Shown here: one piece after another, positions 23,864-32,978 of the stretch
How positions within the stretch are numbered: position 1 is the first letter of the stretch
Layout: each line of letters opens with the position of its first letter
Source: Caldisericota bacterium
GTDB taxonomy: Bacteria > Caldisericota > Caldisericia > UBA6126
Assembly: GCA_003566815.1 (NCBI GenBank)
Contig: PXBT01000025.1
Coordinates: forward strand, 1 to 36,172
Length of the DNA: 36,172 bases
Direction: 5' to 3'
The notes under the pieces: model-generated
Seen by the model: only the letters and a program-made list of their open reading frames with translations
Told to the model about the DNA's origin: nothing
Database searches by the model: none
Position numbers and translations under genes: made by a program

Positions 23864-26800
23864 ATGAAAAAAAAGGGATTGCGTCAAAAATTCAAGTCTT
23901 CATCAGTTCTGCTAATTTTTATTGCAATCGGGTTGATGCTATTGCTTCCTGTGATTCTTTGGCACTCACAGCCTTCATATACTTTAAATATTTGGATTCT
24001 GGATAATACTGTTCCTGATATGACCTACAGAGAACATAGAGGTTTGATGTGGGCGTTGAATCATTTTAGAGTTCAGCCTCCAGGGAAGTCTCATTTCAAG
24101 TATGAGCGCGATTATTTTGGATTTTTTCCTCATGAAGACAAAACATATACTATAAAAGATTTAACTTATGCGCCCGATCATCCTGATTTGATCTATATAG
24201 CTGACACTTATGGCGTATATGAGCAGGAATTTATGGAAGAAAAACCGAGAGGAGATCGTTCTCCTCTTATATATGGAGGATTCAGTGCTATTGATATGTT
24301 CAGGGTGAGGAAATTCTTGCGCAACGGGACCACCGTTATAGGAGAATTTAATACTTTTGCTACTCCCACATCAAAAGACATGCGTCATCAACTGGAAAAT
24401 ATTTTGGGAGCAAGCTGGAAAGAATGGATGGGAAGATACTTCCAGGATTTAGCTCGTGACAAGGAAGTTACCCGATGGATGGTTCAAAATTATGAAGCTC
24501 AGCATAGGAGACCATGGGTTTACGAAGGCCCAGGATATGTTCTTGCGTCCAACTGGGATGAAATCGTTGTGCTTAAATCAGGTGTGGATGTGGGCTCCAA
24601 AGAATGCCTGATCAAAGTTAGATCAGAACATGAGGAGGAGTTTGATTTAAAAAAAGAAATCCCATATTATTATTGGTTTGAATTTGTTCAAGCGAATGAT
24701 GAGACTGAAATTATAGCTGATTTTCATCTGGATGTTACACAAAAAGGCAAGGAAAAATTGGAAGCTATTGGGCTTCATGAAATATTTCCTGCCATCACAC
24801 GATATCGCAATGAAGACTATACTGCCTATTATTTTGCAGGAGATTTTGCAGATCATACTGCTGTGCCTCGTTTTTGGCAATTCGCTGGTCTAAGTTGGAT
24901 TAGAAAGCATACGACTATGCACATCAAGGGTGAAGCGAATGCCTTTTTTTGGAGAGGTTATGTGCCTTTGATGAAAAAGATACTCGAAGATATCAAGAAT
25001 GATCCCATGGTCGAACAAAGAAGAATAAAGGCTAAAACTGATGATTATTTTGAAGATGAAGGTATTCGCATGATAAGCAAGACTGACGATCAAAATTTTT
25101 ATATCTACAAGGACAATGAATGGGAGCCTCTTTTTATTCAAGGGGTTAACATGGGTCTTGCCAAACCTGGTAAATGGTCGACTGATTTTCCTTCCAACGA
25201 GGCTACTTATGAGCGGTGGTTTAAAATGATTGCTGAGATGAATGCTAACGCTATCCGCACCTATACGCTCATGGATCCTTCTTTTTATCGAGCTTTATAT
25301 TTATATAATATTCATCATCCCGAAAAACCTCTTTATTTACTGCAGGGAATATGGCCCGAAGAGCACCCTCCTGATGACAACTATATAAAGGAAGATTATA
25401 TGGAAGAATTCTTGCAGGAAATTCGATACGGAATTGATGCTCTTCATGGAAATATTGATATTCCCAAGAGGAGCGGAAGAGCATGGGGGAGATATGTGGC
25501 AGACTGCTCTCCTTTTACTATAGCATGGCTGGTGGGAAGAGAATTTGAACCTCAGGAAGTGGATGCTACCAACCAGCTTAATCCTGGTTTTATTTATGAA
25601 GGAAAGTACCTGCAATGCACACAGGGTTCACCAACAGAAGCTTGGCTGGCATGGTCATGCGATCAAACAGTAAAATATGAAGTTGAAAATTATGGATGGG
25701 AGCGCCCGGTTTCTTTTGTGAGTTGGCCTACTCTCGATCCTATTGAATGGGACTCTGAATGGAATGAAGAAGGCGATAAAACCAAAGAATGGAATGATTG
25801 GATGTCGGTGGATATTAATATGATTGATCGCATGCCAGCAATGAAGGGTGGTTTTTTTGGTTCTTATCATATTTATCCCAACTTTCCTGATTTTATGAAC
25901 AATGAGTTGGATTTTTTTAATTATTATGACGATGAAGGTCGTTTTCTTTACAGAGGATATCTGCAAACTTTTATCGATCAGCATACTCGATACCCTGCTC
26001 TGGTAGCTGAATTCGGACTGGCCACAGGAATGGGTAATGCTCATTCCAATCCAGATGGCTACCATCATGGGGCTCAAACTGAAGAAGAAATGGGCCATGG
26101 TGTAGTGCGAATGTTTAAAAATATATATGAAACAGGCTATATTGGAGGGGTTATTTTTGCATGGATGGATGAATGGGCAAAGAAGACCTGGACCACGGAG
26201 CCCTTTATGGTGCCTTTTGAGCGACAAGTGTTTTGGCATAATGCTATTTGCCCTGAACAAAACTATGGAATTTTGGCGAATGAGTCTGTAGAGCCTGATG
26301 AACCTGAATGGACAATAGAACAAAACGAGTGGATTCAGCGAATGTCTATAAAATCTGATGTAGCTTTTTTATACATTGATCTTGACTTCAAAGACCCCCT
26401 CAATCTTATGGAGCAGGAGCTAATCATAGGGATTGATACCCATGATCGCATTAGAGGTGAATTTCGCTATAGAGAAGATTTGAGTATGCGAGCTCCTTCA
26501 GGACTGGAGTATAAGGTTTCTTTTCAAAATGGAAGAGCTGATTTGTTGGTCATACCCTCCTACAACATAGGAAATATGAAGTTTCAATCTCAATCAAGTG
26601 AAAAGGGTTATTTTGAGAAAATGGAACCTCTGATTAATAAAGAACGCATTCGAAAAGATGGGAGCATTATTCCTGAAATTAGAGAAGATGCCAGTCTTTT
26701 GCTGGAAGGAAATTTCATCGAAAGTCGCTTTCATTATCACTGGTTGAATGGCGGAAGAACCTTGAGATTGCGTCTTCCCTGGGGAAGATTGAATGTTACC

Positions 26801-27076
26801 GATCCATCCAGTTACAGAGTTTTGGATGATCCTCGAACAATGTATTGGTACTTACTGAGGGATGAATATCAAACAGTTACAACGAATGGTTTTGTTATCA
26901 CAGCGCTACTTGCTGATCAAAACAACGATTTTGTACATAGCTTCATGCCTCGCAATCCTAATGATCAAAAGCCCTATCTTTGGAACCGTTGGGAAGAGCC
27001 TCTTTATCAGGAACGACTCAAAAAAAGCTACCCCATTATTCAGGAATTTTTAGGTTCCTTTTGGTGGAAAAATTAA
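23864..27076 (+). CDS. Very large membrane-anchored clan GH-A-like glycoside hydrolase
   Basis: A 1070-residue protein with an N-terminal membrane anchor (about 14-34) and an otherwise extracellular body. Residues 37-330 form an unknown domain with PDLIYIADTYGVY and TTVIGEFNTFATPT, perhaps a Rossmann-like fold. Residues 420-780 look like a TIM barrel: GVNMG (427-431), NAIRTYT (462-468), LVGREFEP with Glu560 as candidate acid/base, and PALVAEFGL with Glu716 as candidate nucleophile, both placed like the catalytic pair of GH2/GH5 enzymes. The last 290 residues are rich in beta strands and Trp, suggesting a carbohydrate-binding domain. The family is not one I can name. Position after the GT2 gene (18-base gap) implies trimming or release of the exported polymer. 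Its last 41 bases overlap a convergent gene. Confidence 0.72.
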   Translation: MKKKGLRQKFKSSSVLLIFIAIGLMLLLPVILWHSQPSYTLNIWILDNTVPDMTYREHRGLMWALNHFRVQPPGKSHFKYERDYFGFFPHEDKTYTIKDLTYAPDHPDLIYIADTYGVYEQEFMEEKPRGDRSPLIYGGFSAIDMFRVRKFLRNGTTVIGEFNTFATPTSKDMRHQLENILGASWKEWMGRYFQDLARDKEVTRWMVQNYEAQHRRPWVYEGPGYVLASNWDEIVVLKSGVDVGSKECLIKVRSEHEEEFDLKKEIPYYYWFEFVQANDETEIIADFHLDVTQKGKEKLEAIGLHEIFPAITRYRNEDYTAYYFAGDFADHTAVPRFWQFAGLSWIRKHTTMHIKGEANAFFWRGYVPLMKKILEDIKNDPMVEQRRIKAKTDDYFEDEGIRMISKTDDQNFYIYKDNEWEPLFIQGVNMGLAKPGKWSTDFPSNEATYERWFKMIAEMNANAIRTYTLMDPSFYRALYLYNIHHPEKPLYLLQGIWPEEHPPDDNYIKEDYMEEFLQEIRYGIDALHGNIDIPKRSGRAWGRYVADCSPFTIAWLVGREFEPQEVDATNQLNPGFIYEGKYLQCTQGSPTEAWLAWSCDQTVKYEVENYGWERPVSFVSWPTLDPIEWDSEWNEEGDKTKEWNDWMSVDINMIDRMPAMKGGFFGSYHIYPNFPDFMNNELDFFNYYDDEGRFLYRGYLQTFIDQHTRYPALVAEFGLATGMGNAHSNPDGYHHGAQTEEEMGHGVVRMFKNIYETGYIGGVIFAWMDEWAKKTWTTEPFMVPFERQVFWHNAICPEQNYGILANESVEPDEPEWTIEQNEWIQRMSIKSDVAFLYIDLDFKDPLNLMEQELIIGIDTHDRIRGEFRYREDLSMRAPSGLEYKVSFQNGRADLLVIPSYNIGNMKFQSQSSEKGYFEKMEPLINKERIRKDGSIIPEIREDASLLLEGNFIESRFHYHWLNGGRTLRLRLPWGRLNVTDPSSYRVLDDPRTMYWYLLRDEYQTVTTNGFVITALLADQNNDFVHSFMPRNPNDQKPYLWNRWEEPLYQERLKKSYPIIQEFLGSFWWKN

Positions 27077-27935
27077 TTTTTCCCAGGAAGATTCCACCAA
27101 GAACTAATATTAAACCCATCCAGGAATAAATACTTACCTCTTCTCCAAGGAAAACTCCTATCCAAACCATCGACAATACAGGAGAAAGATAAATCCAATG
27201 GATTATTCGAGGGTCCGAGGAAGATTGCTGTAATGCTAAAAGCCACCAAAAGAATGGAAGACTCATTTCAAAAAAACCCAAATAAATGCTACCCAGGATG
27301 CCATGAGTTAAAAAAAGATCGGGGATTGGCGAAAAGAAAATCGAAAATAGGAGTATGGCAAGGGTGCCTGTAGCAAATTGAATAAAAAGAGCAGATAAAG
27401 GTTTTTTTTCTTCTTTCATGTTGCATATCCAATATAAAGCCCAAACAAAAGCACTAAAGAAGGCTAAAAAATTTCCCCACGAAATATTGGGAAGTAATAA
27501 ATCTCCCCCTGAAATCAGTGCCCAAACACCTGCAAAGCTTATTAACATGCCACTAATGGTATTAATTTTCAAAGGTTTTTTAAATACAATGGAAGACAGT
27601 AAAGCAAGCAGGATGCCCCAAGTATAATTTATAACCAATGCTTCTTGAGCTGGTGTTGTTCGATAGGCTTCAAAAAGTAGCAGATAATAAAAAAAAGGAT
27701 TGATTAATCCAAGAAATACCCATTTCCATTTGATGTTATTGTTAATGTTGTAGGATGGGTGGACTGCCTGCATTATCCATAATACGATGGAGGCAGTTAG
27801 TGAAGAAAAAAAAAGCATCCAGAAAGGGTGAATATAATCAAGTGTCCATTTTGATGCAGAGGCAACGGTTGACCATGATAAAACCGATAATGTCACCCAT
27901 AGCCATGGGTAATGCATTTTTTTGGAGTGATTCAT
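27036..27935 (-). CDS. EamA/DMT family transporter
   Basis: A membrane protein of 299 residues with ten predicted helices in two EamA repeats, typical of drug/metabolite transporters. The second repeat ends in WIGVFLGEEVSIYSWMGLILVLGG, a family hallmark. Substrates of this family (amino acids, nucleosides, metallophores and others) cannot be read from sequence. It overlaps the upstream EamA gene by ATGA and has no ribosome site of its own, so it depends on translation coupling. The two EamA proteins differ considerably, so they may form a heteromer. Its 3' end overlaps the convergent glycosidase gene by 41 bases. Confidence 0.88.
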   Translation of the reverse strand: MNHSKKMHYPWLWVTLSVLSWSTVASASKWTLDYIHPFWMLFFSSLTASIVLWIMQAVHPSYNINNNIKWKWVFLGLINPFFYYLLLFEAYRTTPAQEALVINYTWGILLALLSSIVFKKPLKINTISGMLISFAGVWALISGGDLLLPNISWGNFLAFFSAFVWALYWICNMKEEKKPLSALFIQFATGTLAILLFSIFFSPIPDLFLTHGILGSIYLGFFEMSLPFFWWLLALQQSSSDPRIIHWIYLSPVLSMVWIGVFLGEEVSIYSWMGLILVLGGIFLGKINFSTKRNLKIPE

Positions 27936-28864
27936 TGTTTTAGAGTGCTTTCAACAAAAGAAGATCGTGGTTTTTGGTTCACTAAGAAAAGCGAGCTTAT
28001 GATTAATAAGCCGCCTATAGCCTGGATAGGAAGCAAGGGTTCTTTTAATATAAGAAATCCTCCCAGGACTCCTACTACAGGAATAAGGTTAACATAAACT
28101 GAAACAATGGTAATGCCAAGATGTTTGAGTGCAATATTATACAGGTAATAAGCAAATATGGAACATAGCAACGCAAGATATAATAAATGCAACCAAACCA
28201 TTCCTGATACAGGGATCCATGCGGTTGACTCAATCAGCGCAAATGGAATAAAAAGTAGTGTCCCATAAAAGCTTTGAATGGCAGTTATGTGGAAGCTATT
28301 ATACGTTTTTAGCAAATTTTTACTAAGTACTGAGTAGCCTACCCAGCAAAAACAGGCGCCCAACATTAGTAAATTGCCCAACATAGGGTTGGAAGCAGTT
28401 TCAAGGGGCGACAAAGTAGATTGAAAAATCAACCATACCCCTACAATTGAAACACCTATTCCCATAAGCTGAAACCAGCCAGGTCGTTTTTTAAAAAAAA
28501 ACCAATCAGCAAAAAGAGAAAAAACTGGAACCATGGCAATAATAATTGAAGCGCTGGAAGCTGTAGTTAGCTCAATACCTTTGGCCTCAAAAAGAAAGTA
28601 AGCTGTAATTCCAATGGCGCCACTCCAAAAAAAAAGAGCTTGATCTTTAAGTAATGTTTTCCAATTCAATTTGTTTTTGAGCATTAGAAACCCAATAATC
28701 ATAACAGCTGAAACAATCAAGTATCTTAGAGTAATCATTGTGAAGGGAGGCAGACCTGCAGTGATTACAATTTTCATACTCACAAAGGACATCCCCCATA
28801 AAAAAACTGCCAGAACTATAGCCAGACTGGCCCATAAAGTTTTATGCTTCAATATGTGTTTCAT
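27932..28864 (-). CDS. EamA/DMT family transporter
   Basis: A ten-helix drug/metabolite transporter of 310 residues. Hallmarks are FLWGMSFVSMK near the N-terminus, TTASSASIIIAMVPVFSLFADW at the end of the first repeat, and a second repeat ending with VNLIPVVGVLGGFLILKEPL. The ATG at 28864 is chosen; a TTG at 28879 is also in frame. Either start lies inside the end of copZ, and no clear ribosome site is present, so translation is probably coupled to copZ. The position behind copA-copZ raises the possibility of a metal-linked export role, but that is context only. Confidence 0.9.
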   Translation of the reverse strand: MKHILKHKTLWASLAIVLAVFLWGMSFVSMKIVITAGLPPFTMITLRYLIVSAVMIIGFLMLKNKLNWKTLLKDQALFFWSGAIGITAYFLFEAKGIELTTASSASIIIAMVPVFSLFADWFFFKKRPGWFQLMGIGVSIVGVWLIFQSTLSPLETASNPMLGNLLMLGACFCWVGYSVLSKNLLKTYNSFHITAIQSFYGTLLFIPFALIESTAWIPVSGMVWLHLLYLALLCSIFAYYLYNIALKHLGITIVSVYVNLIPVVGVLGGFLILKEPLLPIQAIGGLLIISSLFLVNQKPRSSFVESTLKQ

Positions 28865-29045
28865 AGCCTGCTTCTGCAAGGATTTTTCTCAATGATTCGA
28901 TATCATTGGTTGTTGCGATCACCTGCTTCTTTTCAAGGGAAATCTCAAAATCATTAATACCTTCTTCTTTTAAAATATTGCTGATTGCACGGTAACAATG
29001 CATACAACTCATCCCTGGGACAGACAAAACATATTTATTACTCAT
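28842..29045 (-). CDS. copZ: Copper chaperone CopZ-like HMA-domain protein
   Basis: A 67-residue single heavy-metal-associated domain. The metal site is GMSCMHC (Cys14 and Cys17 as the CxxC pair), followed by the ferredoxin-like fold and a closing AEAGYETHI strand. CopZ proteins carry Cu(I) in the cytosol and pass it to the N-terminal domain of CopA. The gene overlaps copA by ATGA, which supports that pairing. No CsoR or CopY repressor gene is next to it. Confidence 0.93.
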   Translation of the reverse strand: MSNKYVLSVPGMSCMHCYRAISNILKEEGINDFEISLEKKQVIATTNDIESLRKILAEAGYETHIEA

Positions 29046-31237
29046 TTTGATTTCCTCCTGAACATTTTTTGAAGTCTTAAAGAATTTAATATTACAGTCA
29101 TTGAGCTTAAAGCCATGGCAGCTTCTGCGATAACGGGGTGTAGCCAGCCTGCCATGGCAGCAGGTATGGCCATGAGGTTGTATAAAAATGCTCCAAATAG
29201 GTTTTGTCGAATAAGATGAAAGGTTAAGCCTGAGATAGTCATTAAATCCTTTATTCCAGCTATACCCTCTCTTAATAGAATCATATCAGCATTGTCTATG
29301 GCAAGATCGGTTCCCGTGCCTATAGCTACACCTATATCTGCTCCTTTGAGAGCAGCAGCATCGTTAATGCCATCACCCACCATCATCACTTTGTATCCTT
29401 TGGCCTGGTATTTTCGAGCTATATTTAACTTTTCTTCGGGCAATACTTCAGCATAAACTTTTTCAATGCCTGTTTTTAGTGCAATACGTTCTGCTGATAG
29501 CTTGTGGTCGCCTGTAACCATGATAGGCACAATTCCTCTTTTTTTTACCCATTGTATAATATTTCCGGATTCTTCTCTTAATGGATCTTCAAGAGCAATG
29601 AAACCTATTCGTTGTTGGTTTTTGAAGCATTCGACAATAGACTGCCCCTCATCAAATCGAGTTTCATACAATGAAGGATCATTTGCTTTTCCAATAAAAT
29701 AATGGTCTTGTCCAATCTTTGCTTCAATTCCTTTGCCAGCTATTTCTTTAATATGATCAATAGGAATTTTTTTGTCATGAGTTTGGCTGATTGCTTTGGC
29801 AAGAGGGTGATGAGACATGCTTTCTATACTTGCAATGATAGGAAGATCTTCGGAAGGAATATCAATATGATTTACACTGGGTTTACCCAAAGTTAATGTT
29901 CCTGTTTTGTCCAGCAAAATTACCCTGATTTGAGTGGATGTTTGAATAGACTCTCCATTGCGTATCATAATGCCTTTTTTTGCAGCTAGTCCTGTACCAT
30001 TAATCAAAGCCATCGGAGTAGCCAGACCCAAAGCACATGGGCAAGCAATCACCAAAGTGGCTACAAACGCAAAGAGAGCAAAAGAAAAAGATTCTGAAGT
30101 GGCTAATATCCATGGAAAAATATTGCGGGAAGCCAAATAAAAAGGTTGCAAGCGATCAAAATTAAAAAACCAGAACAATCCGCTGATAAAAGCTAAAAGA
30201 AGGACTAAAGGAACAAACCAGGAGGTTATTTTATCCGCTACAGCTTGAATGGGTACTTTGGTGCCCTGGGCTTCCTGAACCAATCTAATCATTTGGGACA
30301 AAAAGGTTTCATCCCCTGTTTTTGATACTTGATAGCTCAGCACCCCGGTTAAATTGATGGATCCTCCAGTAAGTTCATTGCCTGCCTTTTTTTCAATGGG
30401 CAAGGGTTCCCCGGTTAGCATGGATTCATCAACTGCGCTTTGACCTTCCAAAACGATCCCGTCAAGCGCAATGCGTTCTCCTGGATATGCTTTCAGGGTC
30501 CAATCTTTTTGAATAGCTTCTATTGGTAGCAGAGTTTCTCCTTTTTCTGAGACCCATCGAGCCATGGTTGCTTTCATTTGCATCAGGGCTTTGATTTCTC
30601 GTGCTGCCCTGTCTCTCAGCCAGGATTCAATTGCTCTTCCTGTGAGATGGAGAGCCATAATCATTGCCCCTATAGCTCCAAAGGAAAGAATATCAATGGA
30701 AAGCCATTCCATAAGATTTGCAAAATGTAGGACTGCTGTAAGCCATGAGGTTATAGCCCCCAATGATATCAAAGTATCCATATTGGCATGATAGTGCCTG
30801 AGTCCAATCCATGCACCTTTCAGGGTATGGCGACCGTTATAGAATACTACGACAGTGGATGCAATTAATTCAAAAATCCAATAAGACATGGCAGATTCAT
30901 GGTGAAGGTGAGAGCTGCTCATGTGAAAAATCATCCATATGGTTAGAGGTACTGTAAAAATTAGTGATATGAACAGGTTATTGCGGTGAAGCATCCAACG
31001 TTGTTTTTCACTTTTTTGATCAAGATTCTGACTGATATCATAGCCAGCTTTTTTAACAGCTTGCCTGAGGTCTTCCCAGTGCACTTTCTCATTGCTCAGG
31101 GCGAAGCCGGTTTCGGTGGCAAGATTGATGGTGGCAAAGGTTACGCCTGATACGCTTTTCAATGCTTTTTCTGTTCGATGGACACATGAGATGCAAGTTA
31201 ATCCTATTACCTTAAAGGTCCATTTTTTTTCACTCAT
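29042..31237 (-). CDS. copA: Copper-exporting P1B-type ATPase
   Basis: A heavy-metal P-type ATPase of 731 residues, probably for Cu(I) efflux. There is one N-terminal HMA domain with CISC (Cys15, Cys18), then eight membrane helices. Motifs: TGEP (275-278, actuator), CPC (399-401) in the ion channel, DKTGT (443-447, phosphorylated Asp443), HP (477-478) and GDGIND (621-626). Late helices carry YN and MALSSM, the Cu+-type (P1B-1) signature. A short His-rich segment (SSSHLHHES, 107-115) sits in the first outer loop. AAGGA precedes ATG 31237. It is 30 bases behind sppA and probably in the same operon. Confidence 0.95.
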   Translation of the reverse strand: MSEKKWTFKVIGLTCISCVHRTEKALKSVSGVTFATINLATETGFALSNEKVHWEDLRQAVKKAGYDISQNLDQKSEKQRWMLHRNNLFISLIFTVPLTIWMIFHMSSSHLHHESAMSYWIFELIASTVVVFYNGRHTLKGAWIGLRHYHANMDTLISLGAITSWLTAVLHFANLMEWLSIDILSFGAIGAMIMALHLTGRAIESWLRDRAAREIKALMQMKATMARWVSEKGETLLPIEAIQKDWTLKAYPGERIALDGIVLEGQSAVDESMLTGEPLPIEKKAGNELTGGSINLTGVLSYQVSKTGDETFLSQMIRLVQEAQGTKVPIQAVADKITSWFVPLVLLLAFISGLFWFFNFDRLQPFYLASRNIFPWILATSESFSFALFAFVATLVIACPCALGLATPMALINGTGLAAKKGIMIRNGESIQTSTQIRVILLDKTGTLTLGKPSVNHIDIPSEDLPIIASIESMSHHPLAKAISQTHDKKIPIDHIKEIAGKGIEAKIGQDHYFIGKANDPSLYETRFDEGQSIVECFKNQQRIGFIALEDPLREESGNIIQWVKKRGIVPIMVTGDHKLSAERIALKTGIEKVYAEVLPEEKLNIARKYQAKGYKVMMVGDGINDAAALKGADIGVAIGTGTDLAIDNADMILLREGIAGIKDLMTISGLTFHLIRQNLFGAFLYNLMAIPAAMAGWLHPVIAEAAMALSSMTVILNSLRLQKMFRRKSK

Positions 31238-31267
31238 CTTTTATCCTTCCTTCCTGAGTAAAAAAAA

Positions 31268-32203
31268 TTATGGTTTCCATCGATATTGCAAATCCAATGA
31301 GGGGATGTCTCGCAAGATATTCCACCAGGCGATATCTCCAAAAGGAATTCTTGCTTCCAGCCAGGACCACCAGCTTGTTCTTGTGGCATGCTTAATCCAA
31401 CGGATATCTTTTTCCCAGCCCATGTCAGCTTTAATCATTTCTTCCAATGCATACCAGCCTTTAACTTCATCCACCAGGCCATTTTTTTGAGCCTGGATTC
31501 CAATGAAAATTTGACCTTGAGTAAGCGAACGAAGCTTATCTTCAGGGATGTTTCGATGTTTTTTTACTGTTTGAAAAAATTGTTCAAACATTTCATCAAT
31601 TAATGTTTGTAGCATTTCTTTTTCGTCTGTTTCCATGGGTTTTCCAGGTGATCCCATGTCTTTATATTGACCACTTTTGATAACTTTTTCTTCAATGCCA
31701 ATCTTTTGCAGAAGTTCTTCGTAGTTGATCAATTGCATAATAACCCCTATACTGCCAGTGATAGTGCTTGGATTTGCAATGATTTTATCAGCAGGGCAAG
31801 CAATATAATAGCCTCCAGATGCAGCTACATCTTTCATCCAAACATAAACTTTTTTTTCAGTTTGTTCTTTGAAATGCAAGAGATGATCATAGATTTCCTG
31901 AGTGGGTTGAACAGAACCCCCAGGACTACTAATGCTTATTACCAATAAAGGAGAATCTATTTTTTCAGCTTGATTCAATAATTCTTTTACTCTGGAAGGC
32001 GTTATGGTAGGGCTTGCTCCGAATCCACCAATAGGATGGGAAGTGATAATGCCATTTAGCTCGATCAGCGATACTTCATGCAGTGATTTTTGTTCTCGAG
32101 TGGGAGATAAGACAGGAGAAGAAGTTCGATGCCAAAAAATAAAAATAAAAATAATGAATGTAAGCCCGATTATAAACCAACCCAATCGTTGAGATCTATT
32201 CAT
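31268..32203 (-). CDS. sppA: Signal peptide peptidase SppA, short form
   Basis: A membrane-bound serine protease of 311 residues, the single-domain type found in Bacillota. It has an N-terminal membrane helix (about 8-24). The Ser-Lys dyad is Ser129 in AASGGYYIA and Lys181 in SGQYKDMGSP; their 52-residue spacing equals that of B. subtilis SppA. It degrades signal peptides left in the membrane after secretion. AGGAGG lies 11 bases before ATG 32203. It follows the rhomboid gene after 58 bases that hold a weak hairpin. Confidence 0.93.
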   Translation of the reverse strand: MNRSQRLGWFIIGLTFIIFIFIFWHRTSSPVLSPTREQKSLHEVSLIELNGIITSHPIGGFGASPTITPSRVKELLNQAEKIDSPLLVISISSPGGSVQPTQEIYDHLLHFKEQTEKKVYVWMKDVAASGGYYIACPADKIIANPSTITGSIGVIMQLINYEELLQKIGIEEKVIKSGQYKDMGSPGKPMETDEKEMLQTLIDEMFEQFFQTVKKHRNIPEDKLRSLTQGQIFIGIQAQKNGLVDEVKGWYALEEMIKADMGWEKDIRWIKHATRTSWWSWLEARIPFGDIAWWNILRDIPSLDLQYRWKP

Positions 32204-32226
32204 TGATCTATGTCCCTCCTATCAAT

Positions 32227-32244
32227 AAAAAGCTTCAAAGCTTT
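32227..32244 (-). terminator. Weak internal hairpin between rhomboid and sppA
   Basis: On the minus strand AAAGCTT (32244-32238) and AAGCTTT (32235-32229) pair around a 2-base loop, followed by only two more Ts. A second AAAGC/GCTTT pairing with a T tract lies just upstream (32247-32260). Neither is a strong terminator. Partial attenuation between the upstream tld/rhomboid genes and sppA-cop is possible. Confidence 0.3.
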
Positions 32245-32261
32245 AAAAAAAGCAAGCTTTC

Positions 32262-32969
32262 CTAACTGGGATAAATGATTTCATAAGGTGGATTGTTTTT
32301 TGGATTTTTGGGATAGAAAACTTTTATCACAATCCATCCAATGGCAAAACCACCAATATGTGCCAACCAACCTACGCCAGGCACACCCGCAGAAGCTTGA
32401 ATAAGTTGAGTGAAAAACCAAAAAATAAGAAAAAAAGACGCAGGAACAGAAACAACTATGGGGAAAATAAGGAAAAGAGGAATCATTAAATCGACTTTAG
32501 CTTTTGGAAACAACACTAAATAGGCTCCCATCACGCAAGATATGGCACCTGAAGCTCCAACCATGGGGACGGTAGCTTCAGGTGCGGATGGGTGGGTAAG
32601 ATAGATCTGCACTAATGAGGCTAAAACACCTCCACCTATATAGAACAAAGGAAAAAGTATTTTACCCAACTTATCCTCCACATTGTCAGCAAAAATCCAT
32701 AAAAAAAGCATATTGCCGGCAAGGTGCCAGAATCCTCCATGAATGAAAAGTGATGTAAGTAATTTCCACCCCGGTTGAATGGATATTGGAGTATCCATGA
32801 TCACTTGTTGTGTTATTTCCAATGGAATCACGCCAAAACTTTTAATGATGACAAGCTGGTCAATGCCCACCAAAAAAGCACCAAAGAAGAGAGCAACATT
32901 AACAATAATCAAAGCTTTGGTAATAATAGGAGGATGAATGCGTTTCGGGGAATCTCCAATTGGAATCAT
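32262..32969 (-). CDS. Rhomboid family intramembrane serine protease
   Basis: A six-helix rhomboid protease of 235 residues that cleaves transmembrane segments within the bilayer. Catalytic elements are HLAGNM (Asn86, oxyanion side), GASGAIS with nucleophile Ser140 and AHIGGF with His204, forming the Ser-His dyad. The first loop contains a conserved WKLLTSLFIHGGFWH stretch. It starts 9 bases after tldE, so they are co-transcribed. Bacterial substrates are mostly unknown. Here the neighbouring protease genes suggest membrane protein or peptide turnover. Confidence 0.93.
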   Translation of the reverse strand: MIPIGDSPKRIHPPIITKALIIVNVALFFGAFLVGIDQLVIIKSFGVIPLEITQQVIMDTPISIQPGWKLLTSLFIHGGFWHLAGNMLFLWIFADNVEDKLGKILFPLFYIGGGVLASLVQIYLTHPSAPEATVPMVGASGAISCVMGAYLVLFPKAKVDLMIPLFLIFPIVVSVPASFFLIFWFFTQLIQASAGVPGVGWLAHIGGFAIGWIVIKVFYPKNPKNNPPYEIIYPS

Positions 32970-32978
32970 GGGAGAGAC

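Noticed and set aside
25655-26323. A 222-codon minus-strand open frame inside the large glycosidase gene
   Set aside because: It is a complement shadow of a gene with clear domain structure; its product is an implausible mix of hydrophobic and basic residues with no motif.
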